Part shown: in pieces, positions 9,023 through 17,308 of the stretch
Position numbering within the stretch: position 1 is the stretch's first letter
Layout: every line of letters begins with the position of its first letter
Source: an uncultured Thalassolituus sp.
Lineage (GTDB): Bacteria; Pseudomonadota; Gammaproteobacteria; Pseudomonadales; Oceanobacteraceae
Direction: 5' to 3'
Assembly (NCBI RefSeq): GCF_950066645.1
Contig: NZ_CATMFB010000008.1
Span: 62,001-126,000 of the forward strand
DNA: 64,000 nt
Position numbers and translations under genes: made by a program
The notes under the pieces: generated by a model
Seen by the model: only the letters and a program-made list of their open reading frames with translations
What the model was told of the DNA's origin: nothing
Database searches by the model: none

Positions 9023-9051
9023 TTGCCGCTCTTCGTGCATCCCGTTATAGT
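9023..9051 (+). promoter_or_regulatory. Sigma-70 promoter of trpE
   Basis: TTGCCG (9023-9028), exactly 17 bp, then TATAGT (9046-9051). Transcription should start near 9058, leaving an approximately 150-nt leader before trpE. Confidence 0.72.
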
Positions 9052-9087
9052 CTCTACAGATTCACCTTTCTTCCATGGAGCCAAGCG

Positions 9088-9150
9088 GTGTTTTTCCAAT
9101 ATAACCGCCCCCTGCAGCAGGGTCAGCATCTGACCCGTCGATGGTGTTAA
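9088..9150 (+). CDS. Putative trpE leader peptide (20 aa)
   Basis: Short ORF starting at a GTG with GGAG 7 nt upstream; it reads MFFQYNRPLQQ, then GQHLTRRWC and stop TAA. It contains one Trp codon (9142-9144), two codons before the stop. It lies inside the predicted trpE leader transcript. The stop codon overlaps the left arm of a 9-bp inverted repeat (9145-9153 with 9185-9193), so a ribosome stalled on the Trp codon would mask that arm. No U-run follows, so a classical attenuator terminator is not evident. A leader-peptide role is inference. Confidence 0.42.
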   Translation: MFFQYNRPLQQGQHLTRRWC

Positions 9151-9193
9151 GCGACAGACTCTGATTCGCCATCTGGTACTATTGCGCTTAACA
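9145..9193 (+). promoter_or_regulatory. Inverted repeat in the trpE leader
   Basis: TGTTAAGCG (9145-9153) pairs perfectly with CGCTTAACA (9185-9193) across 31 nt. The right arm ends 4 nt before the trpE ribosome-binding site (CTGAAGG, 9197-9203), so the structure could affect termination or translation start. It may alternatively be a protein-binding site. Confidence 0.5.
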
Positions 9194-9208
9194 ATCTGAA
9201 GGTTTCTT

Positions 9209-10690
9209 ATGACTCCGCAAGAATTTGCTGCTCTCGCAGAGCAGGGTTACAACCGTATTCCGGTTGCCCGTCAGGTCCTCGCTGACCTGGATACTCCGTT
9301 ATCAACGTATCTTAAACTGGCCGACCAGCCTTTTACCTACCTGTTTGAATCCGTGCATGGGGGTGAAAAGTGGGGCCGCTATTCCATGATTGGCCTGCCG
9401 GCACGCGAAGTGCTATCGGTGAGTGGGGATCAGGTGACCCTGACCCGTGATGGCCAAGTGATCTCTCAGGAGACGGTTGCCGATCCACTGGAATATATCG
9501 AACATTTTCAGTCGCGCTTTAAGGTGCCTGAACTGGACGGTTTGCCAAAGTTTGATGGTGGCCTGGTGGGCTATTTTGGCTATGACACCATCCGCTATAT
9601 CGAGCCACGCCTGAAGCAGAGTTGCCCACCCGATGAGCTTGGCACACCTGACATCCTGTTGATGGTCTCTGAAGAAGTGGTGGTGTTCGATAACCTCAGC
9701 GGTAAGCTGCACCTCATTGTTATGGCCGATCCATCACAGGACAGCGCACTGAGTAACGCAGAGGCCCGCCTGGATGAGCTGCGCGAACAGCTTCGGGCAC
9801 CCTATCAGGGGGAAGTCGGGAAGCTGCGCGAGGCTAAAACCATTCATGAAGAAGACTTCCGCTCCTGTTTCGGTGAGCAGGAATTTATGAATGCGGTGGA
9901 ACAGATCAAAGAGTACGTGCTCTCCGGCGATATTATGCAGTGCGTCATTTCTCAACGTATGCAGGTGCCTTATGACGGCAATCCTGTCGATGTCTACCGG
10001 GCACTGCGCACTCTCAACCCGTCTCCTTACATGTACTGCCTGAATCTGGGCGACTTTCATGTGGTGGGTTCGTCGCCTGAAATTCTGGCGCGGCTTGAGG
10101 ACGGTGAAGTGACTGTACGTCCGATTGCCGGCACCCGTTACCGTGGCCAGACGCCGGAAGAAGACAAAGCTCTGGAAGAAGAGCTGCTGTCAGATCCGAA
10201 AGAAATCGCGGAACATCTGATGCTGATTGATCTGGGCCGCAACGATGTTGGCCGTATCTCTGAAACGGGCCAGGTTCAGGTAACAGATCAGATGGTTGTC
10301 GAAAGATACAGCCACGTGATGCACATCGTCTCGAATGTCACCGGTAAGGTGAAAGAAGAGATTACGGCGATGGACGTACTGCGGGCCGTTCACCCGGCGG
10401 GTACCCTGAGTGGTGCGCCTAAAATCCGGGCGATGGAAATTATTGATGAATTCGAATCAACCAAGCGCGGCGTCTATGGCGGTGCGGTGGGTTATCTGAG
10501 CTGGAACGGCAACATGGATACCGCAATAGCGATCCGAACCGCTGTTATTAAAGATGGTGTTCTGAATATTCAGGCGGGTGCCGGCGTTGTTGCTGACTCG
10601 GTTCCGCGTCTTGAATGGAAAGAAACCATGAACAAAGGCCGTGCAATGTTCCGTGCAGTCGCAATGGCGGCCGCAGGTCTGGACCAGTAA
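9209..10690 (+). CDS. trpE: Anthranilate synthase component I
   Basis: Converts chorismate and glutamine-derived ammonia to anthranilate, the first committed step of tryptophan synthesis, in complex with TrpG. At 493 aa it has the Trp-binding N-terminal LLES-type element (here [16 protein letters not shown]) used for feedback inhibition, and the catalytic C-terminal motifs [21 protein letters not shown] and [11 protein letters not shown]. The ATG at 9209 is served by GAAGG. It is followed after 11 nt by trpG, so in this organism trpE and trpGDC form one cluster, whereas in Pseudomonas trpE is separate. Confidence 0.97.
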   Translation: MTPQEFAALAEQGYNRIPVARQVLADLDTPLSTYLKLADQPFTYLFESVHGGEKWGRYSMIGLPAREVLSVSGDQVTLTRDGQVISQETVADPLEYIEHFQSRFKVPELDGLPKFDGGLVGYFGYDTIRYIEPRLKQSCPPDELGTPDILLMVSEEVVVFDNLSGKLHLIVMADPSQDSALSNAEARLDELREQLRAPYQGEVGKLREAKTIHEEDFRSCFGEQEFMNAVEQIKEYVLSGDIMQCVISQRMQVPYDGNPVDVYRALRTLNPSPYMYCLNLGDFHVVGSSPEILARLEDGEVTVRPIAGTRYRGQTPEEDKALEEELLSDPKEIAEHLMLIDLGRNDVGRISETGQVQVTDQMVVERYSHVMHIVSNVTGKVKEEITAMDVLRAVHPAGTLSGAPKIRAMEIIDEFESTKRGVYGGAVGYLSWNGNMDTAIAIRTAVIKDGVLNIQAGAGVVADSVPRLEWKETMNKGRAMFRAVAMAAAGLDQ

Positions 10691-10701
10691 GGATAACCGC
10701 T

Positions 10702-11295
10702 ATGTTAGTGATGATTGATAACTACGATTCGTTTACCTACAACGTTGTCCAGTATCTCACTGAGCTGGGCGCGGACGTCAGAGTATTCCGGAACGACGAA
10801 ATTACGATTGAAGAAATTGAAGCCCTGAACCCAGAGCGTCTGGTGATTTCTCCCGGCCCCTGTACTCCGAACGAGGCAGGCATCTCAATGGCTGCCATTG
10901 AGCATTTTGCTGGCAGAATCCCTGTGCTGGGCATCTGTCTCGGTCATCAGAGTCTTGGACAGGTTTACGGTGGCAGTATTGTTCGGGCCGGTCAGGTGAT
11001 GCACGGTAAAACGTCTGACATTCACCATGCGGGCGTCGGAGTGTTTGCCGGGTTGCCGAATCCATATAAGGCGACGCGCTACCACTCACTGGTCATTGAT
11101 AAGCACAATCTGCCAGAGTGTCTCGAAGTTACTGCCTGGACAGAAAACCCGGACGGCAGCATGGAAGAGATTATGGGTGTTCGCCATAAAACACTCGCTG
11201 TCGAAGGTGTTCAGTTCCACCCTGAGTCCATTCTCACGGAATATGGACATGAGCTGCTAAAGAACTTTCTCGATACGCCACTGAACCGCGATTAA
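10702..11295 (+). CDS. trpG: Anthranilate synthase component II (glutamine amidotransferase)
   Basis: 197-aa class I glutamine amidotransferase that supplies ammonia to TrpE. The nucleophile Cys is in [12 protein letters not shown] and the His-Glu pair in [13 protein letters not shown]; the N-terminus [14 protein letters not shown] is typical. The open frame starts upstream within trpE, but the ATG at 10702 has AAGGA 9 nt before it. It may also serve p-aminobenzoate synthase as in bacteria with a single amphibolic subunit; no pabA is in the window to decide this. Confidence 0.96.
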   Translation: MLVMIDNYDSFTYNVVQYLTELGADVRVFRNDEITIEEIEALNPERLVISPGPCTPNEAGISMAAIEHFAGRIPVLGICLGHQSLGQVYGGSIVRAGQVMHGKTSDIHHAGVGVFAGLPNPYKATRYHSLVIDKHNLPECLEVTAWTENPDGSMEEIMGVRHKTLAVEGVQFHPESILTEYGHELLKNFLDTPLNRD

Positions 11296-11304
11296 GGAAT
11301 TACT

Positions 11305-12351
11305 ATGGATATCAAAACAGCGCTCGGGCGTGTGGTTGAGCGACAGGATCTCAGTACTGAAGAAATGATTGATGTCATGCGCCAGATTATGACAGGGCAG
11401 TGTGACGATGCTCAGATCGGTGCTTTCTTAGTTGCGCTACGGATGAAAAGCGAAAGCATCGACGAGATCGTTGGTGCTGTCACTGTGATGCGTGAGCTGG
11501 CAACCGGTGTAAAGGTTAAGGCAGAGAACGCAGTTGATATCGTCGGTACTGGCGGTGATGGCGCTAATTTGTTTAACGTCTCGACGGCGTCTTCGTTTGT
11601 GGTGGCAGCTGCAGGTGGTACCGTTGCCAAGCACGGCAACCGTGGTGTGTCGTCAAAATCAGGCAGTGCTGATCTGCTCGAAGCGGCCGGCGTGAACCTC
11701 GCTTTAAACGCCGAACAGGTTGCCCGTTGTATCGACGAGCTGGGGGTGGGCTTTATGTTTGCGCCGTCGCATCACAGTGCAATGAAGCATGCAATTGGCC
11801 CGCGTAAGTCGCTGGGGTTGCGCACTATTTTTAATATTCTGGGCCCGATGACGAACCCGGCGGGTGTGTCTAATCAGGTGATCGGCGTTTTCTCGAAAGC
11901 GCTGGTTCGTCCGATTGCCGAAGTGCTGCAACGCATGGGCGGCGGTCACATTCTGGTAGTGCATTCTAAAGATGGGCTCGATGAAATCAGCCTGGCATCG
12001 GAAACGTATGCCTGTGAGCTGAAAGATGGAGACCTGCGTGAGTTCGTGATCACGCCTGAAGATCTGGGTATCGAGTCTCAGTCACTGACGGGCCTGAGTG
12101 TCGACAGTGCCGAAGAATCCCTTGCCCTGATCAAAGATGCCTTAGGCAAACGCGAGACGCCTGCCGGTAAGAAAGCCGCTGATATTCTTGCATTAAATGC
12201 CGGTGCAGCCATTTACGCCGCGAACCTGGCTAGCTCACTGAAAGAAGGTGTTGCGATGGCCGATGATGCGATCTGCTCTGGTCTGGCACTGGAAAAACTG
12301 AATGAACTGGTCAGCTTCTCCGGACTGCTGGCGGAAGACAACGACCGCTGA
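11305..12351 (+). CDS. trpD: Anthranilate phosphoribosyltransferase
   Basis: Transfers phosphoribose from PRPP to anthranilate. The 348-aa protein has the PRPP/anthranilate-binding stretches [33 protein letters not shown] and [16 protein letters not shown], followed by [10 protein letters not shown]. It starts 9 nt after trpG behind TAAGGA and ends 13 nt before trpC. Confidence 0.97.
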   Translation: MDIKTALGRVVERQDLSTEEMIDVMRQIMTGQCDDAQIGAFLVALRMKSESIDEIVGAVTVMRELATGVKVKAENAVDIVGTGGDGANLFNVSTASSFVVAAAGGTVAKHGNRGVSSKSGSADLLEAAGVNLALNAEQVARCIDELGVGFMFAPSHHSAMKHAIGPRKSLGLRTIFNILGPMTNPAGVSNQVIGVFSKALVRPIAEVLQRMGGGHILVVHSKDGLDEISLASETYACELKDGDLREFVITPEDLGIESQSLTGLSVDSAEESLALIKDALGKRETPAGKKAADILALNAGAAIYAANLASSLKEGVAMADDAICSGLALEKLNELVSFSGLLAEDNDR

Positions 12352-12364
12352 GCGGAACAGACGA

Positions 12365-13171
12365 ATGACTATGAACACTCCGACCATTCTCAAAAAAATC
12401 ATTGATACCAAAGCCGTAGAAGTCGCTCAGCGCAGTGCGTCCCTGCCACTGAATGAGCTGAAAGCTCAGGCGCTGGACATGGATAAAGACGCGCTGCGTG
12501 GCTTCTACCGCTCAATGAAAGCGAAAGTTGATGCCGGCCTGCCAGCGGTCATCGCCGAAATCAAAAAAGCCTCACCATCCAAAGGTGTACTGCGTGAAAA
12601 CTTTATCCCTCAGGAAATTGCAGAATCCTACGAAAAAGCCGGTGCAGCCTGTCTGTCAGTACTGACAGACCACGACTACTTTCAGGGTCATGAAGATTTT
12701 CTTAAGGCTGCCCGTGCAGCCTGCAGCCTGCCAGTGATCCGTAAAGACTTTCTGGTAGACCCGTATCAGATCTACGAAGCCCGTGCGATTAATGCCGATT
12801 GCGTGCTTCTGATCGTATCTGCGCTGAGCAGAATGCAGCTGCAGGATCTTGAGGGCATTGCCCACGAACTGGGCATGGACGTACTGGTCGAAGTGCACGA
12901 TGGCGAAGAGCTGGAAACTGCACTCACTATGCAGACACCTCTGGTGGGTATTAATAACCGCAACCTGCACACCTTTGACCTGACGTTAGAGACGACGTTT
13001 GGTCTGCTCGACAAGGTACCCTCCGACCGTCTGCTGGTGACGGAGAGCGGTATTCTTGGTCGTGAGGATGTTGCCGCGATGCGGGAACGTGATGTGAATG
13101 CGTTTCTGGTTGGCGAAGCCTTTATGCGGGCGGAGGATCCGGGCGAGGAGCTCGCTAAGCTGTTTTTCTGA
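12365..13171 (+). CDS. trpC: Indole-3-glycerol-phosphate synthase
   Basis: TIM-barrel enzyme closing the indole ring from CdRP. The 268-aa protein shows [65 protein letters not shown] and [11 protein letters not shown], all canonical. I use the ATG at 12365 because GGAA lies 7 nt upstream; an ATG at 12371 is also possible. It is a monofunctional TrpC without a fused TrpF. Confidence 0.96.
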   Translation: MTMNTPTILKKIIDTKAVEVAQRSASLPLNELKAQALDMDKDALRGFYRSMKAKVDAGLPAVIAEIKKASPSKGVLRENFIPQEIAESYEKAGAACLSVLTDHDYFQGHEDFLKAARAACSLPVIRKDFLVDPYQIYEARAINADCVLLIVSALSRMQLQDLEGIAHELGMDVLVEVHDGEELETALTMQTPLVGINNRNLHTFDLTLETTFGLLDKVPSDRLLVTESGILGREDVAAMRERDVNAFLVGEAFMRAEDPGEELAKLFF

Positions 13172-13182
13172 TGTTTTGTTGA

Positions 13183-13208
13183 GGCGGCTGATTAGCCGCC
13201 TTTCTTTT
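13183..13208 (+). terminator. Terminator of the trpEGDC cluster
   Basis: GGCGGCT-GATT-AGCCGCC followed by TTTCTTTT. Its 3' T tract abuts the left end of the inverted repeat element. Confidence 0.9.
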
Positions 13209-13560
13209 AGCCACTTTCGGTGGGCTAGCTTCTTCGGCTGCCGCCGGGTTCCATTGCCCTTGTTGGGGGACCTTGTCCCCCGGGCGGGCGGCCCATCCCC
13301 CTGCTTTCGCGCGTGACTTGAGCATTCTGCTCTGCGCCCTTCGGGCCAGCCAGAGGCTGTTCAAAGCTGCTTCGCAGCATTGTCTGGGCCGTGATCCGAT
13401 ATTTACTGGCTTTTCCGGCAACCGGCTCCGGCGGGCATCCATGCCCGTATGGAGCCTCGTTCGGCATCCTGCCTCACGTTGCCTGCAAAGCTGGCGTAAA
13501 TCCCGGCGGCCCCAGAGGCGCATTTCCATCCCGCGAAACCCTCTCACAAAATTAAAAACG
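13209..13560 (-). repeat. Hairpin-rich repeat element, left copy (inverted)
   Basis: Non-coding copy of an element also present at 13561-13878 in the opposite orientation. Read on the minus strand it has, from the centre outward: a GGC-AGGAT-GCC hairpin (loop at 13466-13470), a 33-nt two-part hairpin at 13424-13456 (outer stem GGCTCC/GGAGCC, inner stem CGGGC/GCCCG, loop ATGGAT on the minus strand), several short hairpins with GAA-type loops (centred near 13372, 13341 and 13216), a GGGGGAC/GTCCCCC stem near 13270, and the 58-bp terminal segment 13209-13266. Several open frames cross it, but none has a plausible start and they follow the palindromes. Confidence 0.75.
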
Positions 13561-13878
13561 ATGTCACCGCGAAGCGCTGATAAAACCCGGCTTGTGATGA
13601 CCCCGCGGGATCGCAGATAACGATGGGAGCTAACCGGCAGGACGCCGGTTAAGCCTGCCCGCGGCCATGGATGGCCGCTGCAGGCGTGCCCCAATCGGTA
13701 TCAAGAGACAAGGATCAGGGCATCACGCCGGAAAGGGGGATCGGAAGGGGCCCGCCCCTTGCAGAAAAAACAAAGGCTTGGCGGCAGCCAGAAGAACCTC
13801 TCTGCCGAAGGCAGCTACTGCCAATAAGGGCAATAGAACCCGGCGCCAGCCAAAGAAGCCCACCCACCGAAGGTGGCA
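13561..13878 (+). repeat. Hairpin-rich repeat element, right copy
   Basis: Second copy, plus strand. In the same order as the left copy: TAACCGGC-AGGAC-GCCGGTTA hairpin (13631-13651), a 33-nt two-part hairpin at 13653-13685 (outer stem GCCTGC/GCAGGC, inner stem GCGGCC/GGCCGC, loop ATGGAT), then CTGCC-GAA-GGCAG (13803-13815) and CCACC-GAA-GGTGG (about 13864-13876) hairpins. Its terminal 58 bp (13821-13878) match the reverse complement of 13209-13266 at about 49 positions by my count. The stems differ between copies but remain paired, and the 28-nt distance between the two GGA loops is the same in both. Confidence 0.75.
13803..13877 (+). repeat. Short tandem repeat within the right copy
   Basis: Two diverged units of roughly 60 bp follow each other: GGCGGCAGCCAGAAGAA...CTGCCGAAGGCAG and GGCGCCAGCCAAAGAAG...CCACCGAAGGTGG. 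The hairpin in each unit has a different stem but the same GAA loop, i.e. compensatory change. Confidence 0.6.
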
Positions 13879-13893
13879 ACTTCCCACACATAC

Positions 13894-13918
13894 AAAAACG
13901 CCCGGTCAAAACCGGGCG
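13894..13918 (-). terminator. Terminator of the crp/vfr gene
   Basis: Minus-strand hairpin CGCCCGGT-TTTG-ACCGGGCG followed by TTTTTGT, 20 nt beyond the stop codon. Confidence 0.9.
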
Positions 13919-13937
13919 CTTTCAGCAGTAAAGGTAC

Positions 13938-14576
13938 TCAGCGAGTACCAAACACCACAATCGTCTTACCAGACACACTGATCAGCCCCTGTTCTTCCAG
14001 AGACTTGAGTACGCGCCCCGCCATTTCGCGGGAGCAGCCGACGATGCGGCCGATTTCCTGACGGGTGATTTTGATCTGCATGCCATCCGGGTGGGTCATG
14101 GCGTCTGGCTGCTTACACAGATCCAGCAGGGTACCAGCAACACGGCCCGTCACATCAAGGAAGGCGAGGTCGCCGGCTTTGCGGGTGGTGCGGGTCAGGC
14201 GCTCTGCCATCTGGCGGAAGATACGGAAAACCAGCTCAGAGTCTGAGGCTGCCAGTTCGCGGAAGCGTGAGTAGGAAATCTCTGCAACTTCGCAGGCGCT
14301 CTTGGCACGCACGCAGGCGGTACGAGGGCTGTTTTCGTCATCGAATAAGCCCATCTCTCCAAAGAAATCACCTTCATTGAGATAGGCCATGATCATCTCG
14401 CGGCCTTCATCGTCTTCGATGCTGACGCTGACTGAGCCTTTCATCAGGTAATAGAGGGTGTCACTTTCTTCTCCTGCATGGATCAGTGTGGTCCGTGCCG
14501 GGTAACGCTTTTTATGACACTGGCTGAGAAAGTTCTCCAGTGGGGCGTGCATAGAAGGAATACGCGGGATAATCAT
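13938..14576 (-). CDS. vfr: Vfr-type cyclic AMP receptor protein (CRP family regulator)
   Basis: 212-aa CRP/FNR family activator, nearly the length of Pseudomonas Vfr. It has an N-terminal cyclic-nucleotide-binding domain ([45 protein letters not shown]), the long C-helix ([22 protein letters not shown]) and a C-terminal winged HTH with the stretch [20 protein letters not shown]. The annotated frame could start at 14633, but the ATG at 14576 has TAAGGA upstream. It lies between trpC and the divergent OsmC-like gene, as vfr does in Pseudomonas, which supports orthology. It should control cAMP-dependent functions, in pseudomonads including type IV pili, which this window encodes. Confidence 0.92.
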   Translation of the reverse strand: MIIPRIPSMHAPLENFLSQCHKKRYPARTTLIHAGEESDTLYYLMKGSVSVSIEDDEGREMIMAYLNEGDFFGEMGLFDDENSPRTACVRAKSACEVAEISYSRFRELAASDSELVFRIFRQMAERLTRTTRKAGDLAFLDVTGRVAGTLLDLCKQPDAMTHPDGMQIKITRQEIGRIVGCSREMAGRVLKSLEEQGLISVSGKTIVVFGTR

Positions 14577-14773
14577 TGTTCTAGTCCTTAGTGATAACAG
14601 GCCCTGACAGCTCCTGACCTGATTATTACTCATCCCATGGCAGAGTTGAACCGGGGAACGGGGCCAATTTGGCTTTTACGTCCGGATTTTGACACGGCTG
14701 GTGGTTTTTTGATCCCACGCCCGGGTTCACTGTGGTAAGCTCCGCGTTTTCTTAAATCAGCGGAGTTTCGTGA

Positions 14774-15196
14774 ATGAAGACGACGGTGAAGTGGGTCGAC
14801 AATGCCATGTTCCTGGGTGAGTCTGGCAGCGGTCATACCGTAGTGATGGACGGTCCTGAGGACCACGGTGGTCGCAATATGGGCATCCGCCCAATGGAAA
14901 TGCTGCTGATCGGTCTGGGCGGTTGTACCAGCTTTGACGTTATGAGCATTCTCAAGAAGCAGCGTCTGGATGTTCTCGACTGCGTTGCTGAAATTGAGGC
15001 CGAACGCGCTGATGCCGTACCTGCTGTTTTCACGAAAATCCACGTTCATTTCAAGGTGACTGGCCGCAACCTGAAGGAATCTGCGGTTGAACGTGCAGTT
15101 AAGCTATCTGCTGAAAAATATTGCTCTGCCTCCATCATGCTGGAGCAGGGTGGTGTAAACATCACCCACAGCCACGCTGTAATCGACTTTGAGTGA
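14774..15196 (+). CDS. OsmC family protein
   Basis: 140-aa OsmC/Ohr-superfamily protein of the YhfA type, with the two conserved cysteines in GGCTSFDV and KYCSASIML that in relatives form a peroxide-reducing thiol pair. The precise function of the YhfA subgroup is unknown. It is divergent from vfr and upstream of speD, matching the Pseudomonas order vfr - osmC-like - speD. The GTGA of its stop region overlaps the open frame of speD, but the predicted speD start is 36 nt later. Confidence 0.9.
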   Translation: MKTTVKWVDNAMFLGESGSGHTVVMDGPEDHGGRNMGIRPMEMLLIGLGGCTSFDVMSILKKQRLDVLDCVAEIEAERADAVPAVFTKIHVHFKVTGRNLKESAVERAVKLSAEKYCSASIMLEQGGVNITHSHAVIDFE

Positions 15197-15231
15197 CAGG
15201 CCCTCACGGGCCACCTGACGAGGATAATCCA

Positions 15232-16023
15232 TTGAACGAAAAATTGCGGCTTCACGGCTTCAATAACCTGACGAAGTCTCTGAGCTTCAACATCTACGAT
15301 GTCTGTTACACCAAGACTGAAAAAGAGCGTCAGGAATATATCGAGTATATCGACGAGCTATATAATGCCGACCGTCTGACAAAAATTCTGTCTGACGTCG
15401 TTGATATCATCGGTGCGCATATTCTCAATGTTGCCCGTCAGGATTATGACCCTCAGGGTGCCAGTGTCACTATTCTGATTGCTGAACATGAGGTTCCACC
15501 GAGCGACGATATGGTGGAAGAGAAGCCAGGCCCGCTGCGTGATACCGTGGTTGCTCACCTTGATAAGTCCCATGTGACTGTTCACACCTATCCAGAGAGT
15601 CATCCGGATGGCGGTATCTCAACCTTCCGTTGTGACATCGATGTATCTACCTGCGGTCTGATCTCACCGTTGAAGGCACTCAACTATCTGATTCATGCCT
15701 TTGATTCTGACATTGTGACTATGGACTACCGCGTGCGTGGTTTTACCCGCGATGTTGACGGAGTTAAGCACTACATCGACCACGATATTAACTCCATTCA
15801 GAACTATCTGAGTGAAGATACCCGTGACGCTTACGAAATGATCGACGTGAACGTGTATCAGGAAAATCTCTTCCACACTAAGATGATTCTGAAAGAGTTT
15901 GATCTGGATAACTATCTGTTCGGTGAAGGCTCAAAAGACATGTCGCCGGAAGAACGCAAAGAAGTAGAAGCCAAGGTACGTAAGGAAATGCTGGAGATCT
16001 TTTACTCCCGCAATATGCCCTGA
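15232..16023 (+). CDS. speD: S-adenosylmethionine decarboxylase proenzyme
   Basis: Pyruvoyl enzyme producing decarboxylated SAM for spermidine synthesis. It closely follows E. coli Spe[16 protein letters not shown] start, [14 protein letters not shown], then the self-cleavage site AHLDKSH (Lys112-Ser113, Ser becoming the pyruvoyl group), [17 protein letters not shown], and [12 protein letters not shown]. The start is a TTG at 15232 with GAGGAT 6 nt upstream; the longer frame from 15193 has no ribosome site and adds residues absent from the family. At 263 aa the length is normal. Confidence 0.95.
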   Translation: MNEKLRLHGFNNLTKSLSFNIYDVCYTKTEKERQEYIEYIDELYNADRLTKILSDVVDIIGAHILNVARQDYDPQGASVTILIAEHEVPPSDDMVEEKPGPLRDTVVAHLDKSHVTVHTYPESHPDGGISTFRCDIDVSTCGLISPLKALNYLIHAFDSDIVTMDYRVRGFTRDVDGVKHYIDHDINSIQNYLSEDTRDAYEMIDVNVYQENLFHTKMILKEFDLDNYLFGEGSKDMSPEERKEVEAKVRKEMLEIFYSRNMP

Positions 16024-16038
16024 GCCTTGCTTCGGATT

Positions 16039-16070
16039 AAAAACGGGAGCCACTGGCTCCCGTTTTTTTT
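16039..16070 (+). terminator. Terminator after speD
   Basis: ACGGGAGCC-ACT-GGCTCCCGT followed by eight T. The same core GGGAGCCACTGGCTCCC recurs in the terminator at 18848-18876. Confidence 0.94.
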
Positions 16071-16077
16071 GATCAGA

Positions 16078-16215
16078 TCACCGGCGCTTGGTCGGATAAG
16101 GCTGTACGTTCAGGCTATTGCAAGGGGCCTGAAGTTTACGTGCTTCCTTCATGCAGCAGGTGGCGATTCCGCCGCCGACAATAAAGAAAGACAGTATCAG
16201 GTATGAAAGAAGCAT
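16078..16215 (-). CDS. Small membrane protein (45 aa), hypothetical
   Basis: A short ORF with ATG at 16215, a strong GAGGAG ribosome site 7 nt upstream, and stop TGA at 16078. It encodes a protein beginning MLLSYLILSFFIVGGGIA, a single transmembrane helix, followed by TCCMKEARKLQAPC (three cysteines) and a basic C-terminus PYPTKRR. It is convergent with speD and lies downstream of rsmC on the same strand. I do not recognise the family. The ribosome site and hydrophobic N-terminus make it a believable gene. Confidence 0.6.
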   Translation of the reverse strand: MLLSYLILSFFIVGGGIATCCMKEARKLQAPCNSLNVQPYPTKRR

Positions 16216-16297
16216 AAAGCGACTCCTCAGGATAACCCATTAAGTGTAGACCCTGAGGTGAAGTTTGCCGGGCGCTCTGACGTCCGTAAGAGGAAAG

Positions 16298-17308
16298 TCA
16301 GGTTGGCTCGCTGACGCAGATCACTTTGAAGCCGTTTGCCTGCACCATGATTTCGGCCTGGCGGAAGGCCTCTTTTGCCCATTCCTCATAGGCGAGGTGA
16401 CGATTCGCTACGATCCACAATTGCCCGTCCCGGGTCAGGTGCTTTCTGGCGTCGCTGAATAAGCGGCGTGCGAAGTCATAGTCTGTCTGCTTACCCTGAT
16501 GAAACGGCGGGTTGCTGTAGATAATATCGAAGCGACCTTCGATATCTTTCAGGCCATCGCTGGGGAGAATATCAGCCTCTAGCCCCATACGGACGCTGTT
16601 CAGCTGGGCGCTCCGCAATGCAAATGCGTCGACATCCGAGAGGGTGGCCTTCAGGGAGGGGTTACGGCCTTTCATGGTGAGACCTATGATGCCTGAGCCG
16701 CACCCCAGGTCCAGAATCCTGCCATGCCCGGGAGCCGGAACATGCTCAAGTAGCTGAGCCGTGCCGGCATCCAGCTTGCCGTGCCCGAAAACGCCGGGCA
16801 AGGTCATGAAGTCGCGTTCTTCAAAGCGCACGGAGCGGGCCAGTTTCAGCCAGTTAATCGCTTCGCCAGAGGATGTCAGTGTGACCTGCCACAGCGTGCA
16901 GTGACGGGCGCTGTCTGTTTTGATGCAGCTGTCACTCTGAGCCTTGATGGCCGTGTTTACGCTTTTACCTCCGGTGTCGTTAGCCGCCACTATGTAGCAC
17001 TGCGAGGTCACCTGAGAAAGCATCTGTATCAGAGCACGTGCAAAGTCTTTCGCCTTCGGCCAGAGCAGGATGATATTTCTGTCCTTCAGTGCTGCGGGCT
17101 CGGGCAGGCCAAAGTGTAACTGTTGTTCACTGACGCCTGCGGCCTTCCAGGCCTCGGCCGTCTGCAGATTCCAGGTCTGCAGGCTGATATGTTTTTCTTT
17201 GACGGCGGATGCCCATGCACCCGGCAGATCGGCTTCGGCCCCGAGGACAGTCGTTGCTCCGGTCAGAAGTTCCGGATGGCGCAGCAGAGCTTCATAGACT
17301 TTGCTCAT
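16298..17308 (-). CDS. rsmC: 16S rRNA (guanine1207-N2)-methyltransferase
   Basis: Two-domain RsmC: a degenerate N-terminal methyltransferase-like domain (residues 1-150) and a catalytic C-terminal domain with SAM motif ILDLGCGSGIIGL and the N2-guanine signature SNPPFH. At 336 aa it has the family length. Its ATG overlaps the stop codon of the upstream MerR-type gene by 4 nt (ATGA), so the two are co-transcribed and probably translationally coupled. Confidence 0.94.
   Translation of the reverse strand: MSKVYEALLRHPELLTGATTVLGAEADLPGAWASAVKEKHISLQTWNLQTAEAWKAAGVSEQQLHFGLPEPAALKDRNIILLWPKAKDFARALIQMLSQVTSQCYIVAANDTGGKSVNTAIKAQSDSCIKTDSARHCTLWQVTLTSSGEAINWLKLARSVRFEERDFMTLPGVFGHGKLDAGTAQLLEHVPAPGHGRILDLGCGSGIIGLTMKGRNPSLKATLSDVDAFALRSAQLNSVRMGLEADILPSDGLKDIEGRFDIIYSNPPFHQGKQTDYDFARRLFSDARKHLTRDGQLWIVANRHLAYEEWAKEAFRQAEIMVQANGFKVICVSEPT

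Noticed and set aside
9145-9193. Classical attenuator terminator in front of trpE
   Set aside because: The inverted repeat is not followed by a run of T residues.
13155-13981. Several open frames of 60-180 codons on both strands between trpC and vfr
   Set aside because: They run through paired palindromes, lack ribosome sites, and the two copies of the element read in opposite directions; the stem changes fit RNA/DNA pairing, not codons.
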